Below the pieces are notes generated by a model. That model did no database searches. It was not told the DNA's origin and was given only the letters and a program-made list of their open reading frames with translations. This document shows, in pieces, positions 7,308-13,806 of a stretch of DNA of 42,588 nt. A program made the position numbers and the translations under genes. The stretch's first letter is position 1. Every line of letters begins with the position of its first letter. Source of the stretch: Asaccharospora irregularis DSM 2635 (GTDB taxonomy: Bacteria; Bacillota; Clostridia; Peptostreptococcales; Peptostreptococcaceae); contig NZ_FQWX01000018.1 in NCBI RefSeq assembly GCF_900129815.1, positions 1 to 42,588 of the forward strand, written 5' to 3'.

Positions 7308-8705
7308 ATGGGATCTGAAGCAACAATCAAAAAGCATCCTAAGGCTCTTATTACTTGTGGATTAACATTTACATTTGAAAGGTTTGCATTTTATGGGTGT
7401 AAAACATTGCTATTATTATTCTTAGCGGAGACAATAGCAAAGGGAGGTTTGGGGATACAAAGCGCTGATGCGGCAGCTATAGCGGCAAACTTAGCAGCGT
7501 TTACTTATCTAGCTCCAATATTTGGTGGAATTATATGTGATAGATGGCTAGGGGCAAAATATTGTGTAATTATTGGGACTGTAATAATGGCAGCAGGATA
7601 TGCTCTAGGATATTTCGCCACTAGTGTAGTATGGGTTCATGCAATGATAATATTAATATCTATAGGAACTGGATTCTTTAAATGTAATTTAAGTGCGCTA
7701 GTTGGGGAACTATATGATGATGACAGTTTAAAAGATGCAGCATTCTCTTTGATATACACTTTTGTTAACCTTGGATCTTTTGTAGGTTCATTATTAATAG
7801 GTATATTATATACTAAAACTTTTGCTTACATGGACAATGGGGTATTGGTATATGGATTTAGAAAATGTTTCTTATTTGCAGCAGGAGTTTTATTACTTGG
7901 CGGTATAATGTTTGTTTGTACTCAAAAATTATTAGGAGATGCAGGAAAGTATCCTCAAAAAATGCTTAAAAAGAATTATGACTCTGAGTCTGAAAGTACT
8001 AATGATTTTGATAGACCTTTGACAACTTTAGAAAAGAAAAGAGTAGTAGTTATATTTGTATTATCTTTCTTCTCTATATTTTTCTGGGTATTTTACAATC
8101 AAGCAGGATCTTCAATAGCTCTTTATATGAAGGACTATGTAAACCTTAATGTTGGTAGTTTTGAAATACCAGTAATGTGGATAGATACTACTTTAAATGG
8201 TGTATTATGTGTGGCATTAGGACCAGTAATGGCTGCTATATGGACTAAAACAACTAATAGACCACAAGGTGACTTAAGTATGGCTCAAAAAATGGCTTTA
8301 GGATATGCATTTTTAGCAGTAGCATTCCTATTTGTAATAGCAGCTGAAGTTACAAGAGGGGTAGGAGCTCCTGCAACAGCTAAAGCAAGTGTACTATGGA
8401 TAGCGATGTTTGTTGTATTCCAAACAGTAGGGGAAATGTGTTTCTCTCCATTAGGAAACTCATTGATAAGTAAGATAGCTCCAGCTAAGTACTTATCTTT
8501 ATTAATGGGAGTTTGGGCAGCAGCTACATTCGTTGCAAACAAGGCATCAGGATATGTTCAAGGTATAATAGAAAAAATGGGATTAATGCAAGTTTTCATA
8601 GCTATACCAGTAATATTAGCTGTTGGAACAGTTATAATACTAATTTCTAATAAAAAACTAACTGCAATGATAGATGATGACAAAACTGCTAGTGAAGCAA
8701 AATAA
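7308..8705 (+). CDS. dtpT: POT/PTR2-family peptide transporter, paralogue 2
   Basis: A 465-residue paralogue of the 3712-5124 transporter, nearly collinear over its whole length, with the same signatures (FFWVFYNQAGSSIALYM, PLGNSLISKIAPAKYLSLL). It has the same replacement of the first ExxER glutamate by Phe (F21-T-F-E24-R25). The start at ATG 7308 is preferred over ATG 7281: GGGGG stands 7 bases upstream, and the N-terminus MGSEAT then aligns with MGSQAT of the paralogue. The main differences are in the central loop (around residues 220-240) and the C-terminal tail. The gene is monocistronic, with a terminator at 8734. A tandem duplication interrupted by the PLP enzyme gene is the simplest history. 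Confidence 0.9.
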   Translation: MGSEATIKKHPKALITCGLTFTFERFAFYGCKTLLLLFLAETIAKGGLGIQSADAAAIAANLAAFTYLAPIFGGIICDRWLGAKYCVIIGTVIMAAGYALGYFATSVVWVHAMIILISIGTGFFKCNLSALVGELYDDDSLKDAAFSLIYTFVNLGSFVGSLLIGILYTKTFAYMDNGVLVYGFRKCFLFAAGVLLLGGIMFVCTQKLLGDAGKYPQKMLKKNYDSESESTNDFDRPLTTLEKKRVVVIFVLSFFSIFFWVFYNQAGSSIALYMKDYVNLNVGSFEIPVMWIDTTLNGVLCVALGPVMAAIWTKTTNRPQGDLSMAQKMALGYAFLAVAFLFVIAAEVTRGVGAPATAKASVLWIAMFVVFQTVGEMCFSPLGNSLISKIAPAKYLSLLMGVWAAATFVANKASGYVQGIIEKMGLMQVFIAIPVILAVGTVIILISNKKLTAMIDDDKTASEAK

Positions 8706-8733
8706 TATATAAATTAATATGATATATAAAGTT

Positions 8734-8776
8734 AAAACCTCTTACGATATTACTATATTGTAGGAGGTTTTATAGT
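8734..8776 (+). terminator. intrinsic terminator after POT paralogue 2
   Basis: AAAACCTCTTAC pairs with GTAGGAGGTTTT (one G-U pair) across a 14-base loop and is followed by a T-rich stretch. Confidence 0.8.
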
Positions 8777-8823
8777 TTTAGATAAAAAGTAACATATTTT
8801 TTTTAGGAGAATATAATAATATA

Positions 8824-8850
8824 AGGAAGAATTGTAAAGTACAACTTCCT
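8824..8850 (+). promoter_or_regulatory. hairpin in the leader of the 73-aa repeat protein
   Basis: AGGAAG and CTTCCT flank TTGTA-AAG-TACAA, with a two-base bulge. The hairpin ends about 10 bases before the AGGAG ribosome binding site. No T-tract follows, so it may stabilise or regulate the mRNA rather than end a transcript. Confidence 0.4.
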
Positions 8851-8876
8851 AAAATAGTATAGGAGATGTCTATAAT

Positions 8877-9098
8877 ATGAAAAGAGATGTAGGCAAAACA
8901 GTGAAAAAGGTTACTAAACCTATAGAAGATGTAGGTAAAGAAGTTGTAAATGGAGTAGGATCTGTAGGCAAGGAAACTTTTAAAAGTGTAGGATCCGTAG
9001 GAAAAGAAGTTATAAACGGAGTTGGAAATATAACTAAAGAAACAGTAAAAAGTGGAAAATCTATAGGAAAAGCTGTAAAAGATAACATAAAAAAATAG
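8877..9098 (+). CDS. 73-aa protein of tandem 11-residue amphipathic repeats
   Basis: I do not recognise a named family. From residue 19 to the end the protein is exactly five 11-mers: VGKEVVNGVGS, VGKETFKSVGS, VGKEVINGVGN, ITKETVKSGKS and IGKAVKDNIKK. A sixth (VGKTVKKVTKP, residues 5-15) precedes a three-residue insert. Lysine-rich 11-mers with hydrophobic residues at fixed positions are typical of 11/3 amphipathic helices, as in group 3 LEA proteins and alpha-synuclein, which bind membranes or protect proteins under drying. There is no signal peptide, no cysteine and a strongly positive charge. The start is ATG 8877 after AGGAG. The gene is monocistronic, with a bidirectional terminator at 9163-9209. 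The repeat is also visible in the DNA as 33-base units. A function in stress or membrane binding is analogy only. Confidence 0.75.
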   Translation: MKRDVGKTVKKVTKPIEDVGKEVVNGVGSVGKETFKSVGSVGKEVINGVGNITKETVKSGKSIGKAVKDNIKK

Positions 9099-9154
9099 AA
9101 AATATATAACTAATAGATTTGCAAAAGATATACTAGTGAAATATAAATTATAAA

Positions 9155-9210
9155 ATAAAAAAGTTACCTCTATTATAGATTTAAATATAAAGTATAGAGG
9201 TAACTTTTTG
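9155..9210. terminator. bidirectional terminator between convergent genes
   Basis: GTTACCTCTA (9163-9172) pairs with TAGAGGTAAC (9195-9204). It is preceded by a run of A and followed by a run of T, so it serves both the 73-aa gene and the reverse-strand gene ending at 9257. Confidence 0.85.
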
Positions 9211-9256
9211 TCTATCTATACTACATTTTCAAACTTGAATATTTTAAGATTGATGC

Positions 9257-9835
9257 TTATTTTGAATTGATAAGTTCTTTACCGTTAATTAATAAAGAGT
9301 ATGGTTTTTTCTTTTTTAGTATAAAATCAAAATAAATTTTTTTATTTTCACCATCTGATGAAAAGTACCCATTGGTATATACAAAAGAACCATTTTTATG
9401 AAGATTAGTAATGTTAACGTTATCCTCGACTGTCAATTCTAGTTGTTTAGTCAAAAAAGAATTGACTATATGGGTATATGTTTCCTTTTCTGAATCAGAG
9501 AGTGTTATTTTTTCTGATACAAAATTACCAGGCACAATATTTTTAGAGGAGACTTGTGAATTAGTAGTAAAACTTAACAACTTTAAAACAACTAATAAAC
9601 TTAATAAAACTAATAGTACGGTATACAAAATTATTACATATGGTTTTTTACCTTTTTTTAATGATACTTTATAGTTTTTAAAAATTGGTCTTTTTTTATA
9701 CTTTCTTTTCCTTTTATAAGATGAAAAAGAAACGATTTTGCTGCGACTATCTAGCTTGTTTTTGCTATTGTTTAAACCATAGCTTTTTATAGTTGGATTT
9801 TTCGTTTTTAATAAGCTAACTTTATTATTTTTCAA
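9257..9835 (-). CDS. basic single-span membrane protein of unknown function
   Basis: A 192-residue protein that I cannot assign. A very basic N-terminal cytoplasmic part (about 1-68, rich in Lys/Arg, with KRKRKYKKR) leads into one hydrophobic segment (about 70-90, YVIILYTVLLVLLSLLVVLK). About 100 extracytoplasmic residues follow. The topology (N inside, C outside) follows the positive-inside rule. The start codon is TTG at 9835, supported by GGGGGG 7 bases upstream on the reverse strand; no ATG is equally well placed. The divergent neighbour is a small ORF behind a LexA-like promoter, and the layout is loosely reminiscent of SOS-controlled single-span division inhibitors. There is no LysM domain, and the LexA-like boxes do not sit on this gene's side. 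Confidence 0.7.
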   Translation of the reverse strand: MKNNKVSLLKTKNPTIKSYGLNNSKNKLDSRSKIVSFSSYKRKRKYKKRPIFKNYKVSLKKGKKPYVIILYTVLLVLLSLLVVLKLLSFTTNSQVSSKNIVPGNFVSEKITLSDSEKETYTHIVNSFLTKQLELTVEDNVNITNLHKNGSFVYTNGYFSSDGENKKIYFDFILKKKKPYSLLINGKELINSK

Positions 9836-9948
9836 TGGAAATCCCCCCTTGAAAGTTTCCCCTTTTAAATAATACTACTATTAATTGGGATAATATACAA
9901 GAATATTATAGGTAAAAAATAGATTTAGTATAAAAATTTTTTTTTATA

Positions 9949-9999
9949 TTGAATCGAACATCTGTATGGTGTAAAATGTAAATACAGAACAAATGTTTG
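9949..9999 (+). promoter_or_regulatory. promoter with two LexA-like (SOS) boxes
   Basis: TTGAAT (9949-9954) and TAAAAT (9972-9977) are separated by 17 bases, a good sigma-A promoter on the forward strand. Two candidates for the Gram-positive LexA box (consensus CGAAC-RNRY-GTTYC) sit on it. CGAACATCTGTATG (9955-9968) fills the spacer. AGAACAAATGTTTG (9986-9999) covers the predicted start site; it has the complete GAAC-N4-GTTT core. The boxes are 31 bases apart, about three helical turns. The promoter reads towards the 53-aa ORF at 10098. Confidence 0.6.
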
Positions 10000-10097
10000 A
10001 TAAGGATATTTATATTAGATAATTTATAAAAATAGGAATATATATAAGCAATTATAAATATAATTTAATGTAGATAATTTAAAAGGAGTGATAACTT

Positions 10098-10259
10098 ATG
10101 ATGAACACATCAAAAAGAATGAAGGAGATAACTTTGGGGAATTTAAAAAAAGGTGAAGTGACTCTTATAGAATTAGATGAAATATATAAAGAAATGGGAT
10201 TTTTATTTATAGTAAATCAAGGGAAATTAACAAAAATAAAAAAAGAAACAATACATTAA
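10098..10259 (+). CDS. 53-aa protein, candidate SOS-induced small protein
   Basis: A short ORF with a strong AAAGGAG ribosome binding site 9 bases before ATG 10098 (a second ATG follows immediately). It begins MMNTSKRMKEITLGN and ends KKETIH. It is predicted cytoplasmic and basic, without a membrane span, signal peptide or cysteine. GNLKKGEVTLIELDEIYKEM is helical and amphipathic in appearance, followed by a short strand-like GFLFIVNQGKL. I do not recognise a family. It is the only ORF between the SOS-like promoter (9949-9999) and the terminator at 10300-10360, so it should be the product of a monocistronic, DNA-damage-controlled transcript with a leader of about 110 bases. By analogy with other small SOS proteins it could inhibit division or modulate repair; this is inference. 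Confidence 0.6.
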   Translation: MMNTSKRMKEITLGNLKKGEVTLIELDEIYKEMGFLFIVNQGKLTKIKKETIH

Positions 10260-10299
10260 ATACAATAAATTATTAATAATATAAAATAGATATTATGCT

Positions 10300-10360
10300 T
10301 ATGCATTATAAAAAGTCTAATTTAATACAAAACATTAAATTAGACTTTTTATAATGCATA
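10300..10360. terminator. perfect 27-bp inverted repeat, probable bidirectional terminator
   Basis: Two perfect 27-base arms (10300-10326 and 10334-10360) flank a 7-base loop (ACAAAAC). Each arm includes a run of five T/A (GACTTTTTATA), giving a U-tract in both directions. The arms are longer than usual for a terminator and end in ATGCATA. It lies 40 bases after the 53-aa ORF. Confidence 0.7.
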
Positions 10361-10538
10361 TGAAAAATTTTTTATATAAATTTTAAATAATAGAAATAAA
10401 TGTATAGGGTTAATATTGTACATTTATTAGTGTAAAATGAGAATGATAAGTTTAAATCAAAAGGTTATAAAAGTTTAAATACTAATATAGACTTATGTAA
10501 ATAAACTTATAAATATATTTTAAAGGTAAGGTGTATGT

Positions 10539-11177
10539 ATGAAAGTGATAACGTATAATATCCACAAATGTATAGGGATGGATAATAAGCCAAGTTTAAA
10601 AGAAATAATAAAATATTTAAAAAAGGTAGATGCGGATATTATATGTTTACAAGAGGTACTATACCCTCAGTTTTTAAAAATTAAATCGAAATTAAAAATC
10701 AACGGAATGTTTGCATGTAATACAAAAACAATGGGGATTTCATACGGAGTATGCACCTTTTCTAAGTTTAATATAGAAGACAGTAGTCATATGCTATTAA
10801 CAAGCAAAAAAGAGCAAAGAGGAATGTTGGCTACTGGATATGAAATCCAAGGAAATACCGTAAATATCATAAATGTACATTTAGGACTAGATAAATATGA
10901 AAGATATAATCAGATAGATGAGATAATAAGTTATAGCAATAGGCTATAAGGAGGCATAGTAATCTGTGGAGATTTTAATGAAAAAAATATTACTATAAAT
11001 AAATTTAGTGATATAGCGGTTTTATTGGGTAAATATAAGGAGAATACATTTATACCTAGTGATGCTAGAATAGATTATATATTTATATCAAAAGATTTGA
11101 ACCCTGTAAAATATAACGTAGATAGGGTGATGTTTTCTGATCACTATCCAGTAGTGGGGTGCATTAGACAAATGTAA
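10539..11177 (+). pseudogene. endonuclease/exonuclease/phosphatase (EEP) family gene broken by an in-frame stop
   Basis: The frame runs for 212 codons but has one TAA at 10947-10949 (codon 137). Both sides carry the ordered EEP motifs. Before the stop are YNIHKCIG, CLQEVLYP (metal-binding Glu) and NVHLGLDKYERY (His). After it, in the same frame, are VICGDFNE (catalytic Asp/Asn), ARIDYIF and SDHYPVVG (catalytic Asp-His pair). A single nonsense change, not a frameshift, therefore splits an otherwise intact metal-dependent phosphodiesterase of the exonuclease III/DNase I/sphingomyelinase superfamily. GGAGG follows the stop, but no usable start codon in frame lies close behind it. The start is ATG 10539 after AAGGTAAGG. 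Either this is a young pseudogene or the stop is a sequencing error. The first part alone would lack half of the active site. Confidence 0.85.
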
Positions 11178-11205
11178 CAATAAAGTTACATGTTTTGCTA
11201 AGTCG

Positions 11206-11234
11206 TTGTTAAAACGCCTATAATTCACTATAAT
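11206..11234 (+). promoter_or_regulatory. sigma-A promoter of the VanW gene
   Basis: TTGTTA (11206-11211), a 17-base spacer and a perfect TATAAT (11229-11234). The predicted start site lies about 36 bases before the ATG at 11277. Confidence 0.65.
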
Positions 11235-11276
11235 CTAGTTAGTTTAAAAATATGGTTGTTGAAGGAAGGGGAGACA

Positions 11277-12590
11277 ATGGGAAAAAGAGCGAATAATAGA
11301 AAAAGAAAAAACAAGCAGCAGCTAATGGACAAATTAAAATCCATGAATAGCAAAGTCTCTTATAGTAAAAATTCAATTATAAAGATATTGGGAGTAATCG
11401 CTGTAATAGGTATATGTCTTATTTCTTTTAATAAATTCTATATCTACAATGATAAAATAGCAAAAAATATTATGATAGAATCAACTGATGTTTCTAATCT
11501 AACTAAGGAAGAAACTCTTGCTATTTTAAAAGATGAATACAAACCTCAAAATATAAAATTAAATTATGAAGGTAAGCAGTATCAGATTTTGCCTGAGGAT
11601 ATTGAATTAACTTATAATATCGAAGAAGCTATTAATCAAGCTTATAATTACACTAAACAAGGTTCTTATCTTGAAAATATAAAAACATATTTCGCAACTA
11701 TAAAAAATGGAAAGAAAATTAGGATTAATTCGACTTATAACGAAGCGAAGTTGAGCTCATCTATTGAAAATATTTCGAAAAAAATAAATGTAAAGACAAG
11801 AGATGCAAAAGTTAGTGTAGATGGAAATGGTAATATATCTGTAACTCCTTCATTGGTAGGAAAAGAGATGGATATAGTATCCAATAAAGAAGCAATATAT
11901 GAGATTATAAAAAGTAAAAATTACAAGGATTTAGATATTAAAGTTGTTTTAAAACAGCCCGAAGTGAATACAGAACAGGCGAAAACTGTGAATACTCTAT
12001 TAGGAGAGTATAGCACTAGATTTTCTATGGGACAAACTGGTAGAGCTAGCAACGTTATAAGATCTGCAAATAGCACGAGCAACGTTTTATTAATGCCAGG
12101 ACAAGAATTTTCATATAATGCGCTGACAGGTCCAAGAATTAAGTCTAATGGATATAAGGATGCCCCTGTAATAGTAAAAGGGAAAATAGAACAGGAAAGT
12201 GGGGGTGGGGTTTGCCAAACATCATCAACACTATATAATGCAGCCCTATACTCAGGACTAGAGATAACTTCTGTTCAAAATCATTCTTTAAAATCAAAAT
12301 ATATTCCAGTGGGTCAGGATGCTATGGTTAGTTATGGAGGATCAGATTTTAGATTTAAAAATCCTTACAAACACCCAGTATATGTAAAAAACATTTCTGG
12401 AAATGGAATTTTAATTTCTAGAATATATGGAAATGGTGAGGACAAGCAAAATATATCTATTAAAGTAGATAAATTTAAATACTCAGGATTGGATGCTGCT
12501 AAAACCTACAGACAATACAAAGATGCATCTGGAAATGTAATCAAAACAGAGTATATAAACACAAGTGTATATAAAAAACCTAAAAAATAG
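11277..12590 (+). CDS. VanW-family cell-surface protein
   Basis: A 437-residue membrane-anchored protein. A basic N-terminus precedes one transmembrane segment (about 37-57, IIKILGVIAVIGICLISF). Then comes a putative peptidoglycan-binding-like region (about 75-240, the PF12229-type domain often paired with VanW). The C-terminal VanW domain (about 245-400) holds FSYNALTGPR and GGGVCQTSSTLYNAALYSGL. VanW is found in some vancomycin-resistance clusters but is widespread in Firmicutes without resistance genes, and its biochemical role is unknown. No vanHAX genes are here, so resistance should not be inferred. ATG 11277 is chosen because GAAGGGGAG precedes it; the frame also opens at TTG 11256, which lies upstream of that ribosome binding site. 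The kinase-like gene follows after 92 bases and may be co-transcribed. Confidence 0.88.
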   Translation: MGKRANNRKRKNKQQLMDKLKSMNSKVSYSKNSIIKILGVIAVIGICLISFNKFYIYNDKIAKNIMIESTDVSNLTKEETLAILKDEYKPQNIKLNYEGKQYQILPEDIELTYNIEEAINQAYNYTKQGSYLENIKTYFATIKNGKKIRINSTYNEAKLSSSIENISKKINVKTRDAKVSVDGNGNISVTPSLVGKEMDIVSNKEAIYEIIKSKNYKDLDIKVVLKQPEVNTEQAKTVNTLLGEYSTRFSMGQTGRASNVIRSANSTSNVLLMPGQEFSYNALTGPRIKSNGYKDAPVIVKGKIEQESGGGVCQTSSTLYNAALYSGLEITSVQNHSLKSKYIPVGQDAMVSYGGSDFRFKNPYKHPVYVKNISGNGILISRIYGNGEDKQNISIKVDKFKYSGLDAAKTYRQYKDASGNVIKTEYINTSVYKKPKK

Positions 12591-12682
12591 ATAGTTATAC
12601 TCCTATAAATACTTAAATATAGAAAAAAATGTCTAAAATTGATATAATTAGATATATAGGTATTTATAAGGAGGTAAGTTTG

Positions 12683-13627
12683 TTGGAGTTTATTGGGAAT
12701 AGATATGAAATATTAAATGAAGAAGATTCTATAGAGTCTGATAAGATATATATAGCTAGAGATGTATATGAAAATAAAAAGGTGTTACTGAAGGTAATAA
12801 ACCATAATAAGCATATCTCAGAAGATTTTATGTCTAACTTAATAGATGAGAGTACGATGCTTGGTGAGACGAACTCTCCTTACATCTTAAAAATATTAGA
12901 TGTAGGTATGCATTGTACAGAAGAGTATACATTATACTATATAGTAAGTGAGTATACAGATGGAATTATTTTAAAAAATTTAATTTCAGGAAACTATCTT
13001 CATATAGAAGGGATAGTAAATATAAGCACTCAAATTGTAAAGGCTCTAGAGTTTGCCCATAACTACAACTTTTACCACGGTAGTCTTAGGACAGATAATA
13101 TAATAGTTGATTCACAATACAGGGTTAAAGTATGTGATTTTGGGTTGGTAAAAGCTAACAAAGGTGTGTATCTAAGAAGTAGTGAGGATATAAGATATAT
13201 GACACCTCATCAATTGTGCGTAGACTATACAGATAAAGAAAGTGACTTTTTTACTTTGGGAGTTATATTATTTGAAATGATATTTAAAAAATTTCCATTT
13301 GAAATATACAACAGCGAGAAAGAGATGTTAAAGTCAATAAATAAAGGAGTTTCATGGATAGATGCAGTGGCAGTAAATGGAAATGATGATATAATAAATG
13401 TAGCTAAAAAGCTTTTGGAAAGAACAGATAAATACTTAAGTACTCAGGAGATAATATTAGACCTTAGCAAAATAATGTACAATAAAGCTAATATAGATGA
13501 TGAAGAAGAATCGGACTTGGATTTTGAGGACATAAGTAATAAAAAAGGTAGCTTAAGGAAAGGAATAATCGGAATTTCTTTATTAATATTGGTATCTATA
13601 ATCATAACAGGATGTTTTATTATTTAA
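12683..13627 (+). CDS. membrane-anchored serine/threonine pseudokinase-like protein
   Basis: A 314-residue protein with an N-terminal Hanks-type kinase fold and a C-terminal membrane anchor (about 293-313, IIGISLLILVSIIITGCF). Kept features are the ATP-binding Lys (VLLKVI), an alpha-C region Glu and the DFG motif (VCDFGLVK). Lost features are the glycine-rich loop (NEEDSIESDKIYIAR has no GxGxxG) and the catalytic HRD, which reads HGSLRTDN, with Ser in place of the catalytic Asp. It is therefore probably catalytically dead or very weak, and may act as a scaffold. No PASTA domains are present, so it is not PrkC. The start chosen is TTG 12683, 8 bases after AAGGAGG; the ATG at 12629 has no ribosome binding site. 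The VanW neighbour suggests a cell-envelope role (inference). Confidence 0.8.
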   Translation: MEFIGNRYEILNEEDSIESDKIYIARDVYENKKVLLKVINHNKHISEDFMSNLIDESTMLGETNSPYILKILDVGMHCTEEYTLYYIVSEYTDGIILKNLISGNYLHIEGIVNISTQIVKALEFAHNYNFYHGSLRTDNIIVDSQYRVKVCDFGLVKANKGVYLRSSEDIRYMTPHQLCVDYTDKESDFFTLGVILFEMIFKKFPFEIYNSEKEMLKSINKGVSWIDAVAVNGNDDIINVAKKLLERTDKYLSTQEIILDLSKIMYNKANIDDEEESDLDFEDISNKKGSLRKGIIGISLLILVSIIITGCFII

Positions 13628-13652
13628 CTTAAATAATAAAGCATCCTTTTAT
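13609..13652 (+). terminator. intrinsic terminator overlapping the 3' end of the pseudokinase gene
   Basis: AGGATG-TTTTATTATTT pairs with AAATAATAAA-GCATCCT and is followed by TTTATTTT. The stem includes the last codons and the stop codon. Confidence 0.75.
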
Positions 13653-13735
13653 TTTGATATTTATTGATTAAAGCTATAGCAAATTAGAGGCTTATCAGAA
13701 CTTTCTATGTGTATTAAGGAAAACATGACAAAATA

Positions 13736-13764
13736 TTGACGGTGTAAAAGATTAGGGTTACACT
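13736..13764 (+). promoter_or_regulatory. promoter with internal inverted repeat upstream of the activase gene
   Basis: TTGACG (13736-13741), a 17-base spacer and TACACT (13759-13764). The inverted repeat GTGTAA (13742-13747) / TTACAC (13758-13763), with a 10-base gap, lies between and over the boxes. It resembles the variable-spacer TGTAAA...TTTACA sites described for clostridial CcpA. The regulator identity is a guess. Confidence 0.5.
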
Positions 13765-13806
13765 ATAAGCGCCATATCTAAAAATGTAGAAAGAGGGGTC
13801 AAAAGT

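Noticed and set aside
8870-9088. A 72-codon reverse frame antisense to the 11-mer repeat gene, itself repetitive.
   Set aside because: Its repeats are the shadow of the forward 33-base units, and there is no ribosome binding site; the forward frame has both repeat logic and a good start.
9411-9674. A forward frame opposite the single-span membrane protein.
   Set aside because: The reverse frame has the ribosome binding site, a coherent topology and a terminator; the forward one has none.
9949-9999. LexA-like boxes as control elements of the reverse-strand membrane protein.
   Set aside because: The boxes lie on the spacer and start site of a forward promoter and about 115 bases from the reverse start codon; direct control of that gene is less likely, though not excluded.
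10947-10949. A frameshift, or separate second gene, explaining the interrupted EEP frame.
   Set aside because: The motifs after the stop are in the same frame, and no start codon in that frame follows the GGAGG closely, so a nonsense change is the simpler reading.
11277-12590. VanW as evidence of vancomycin resistance.
   Set aside because: No vanA/B ligase, vanH, vanX or vanRS genes are present; VanW domains are common in non-resistant Firmicutes.
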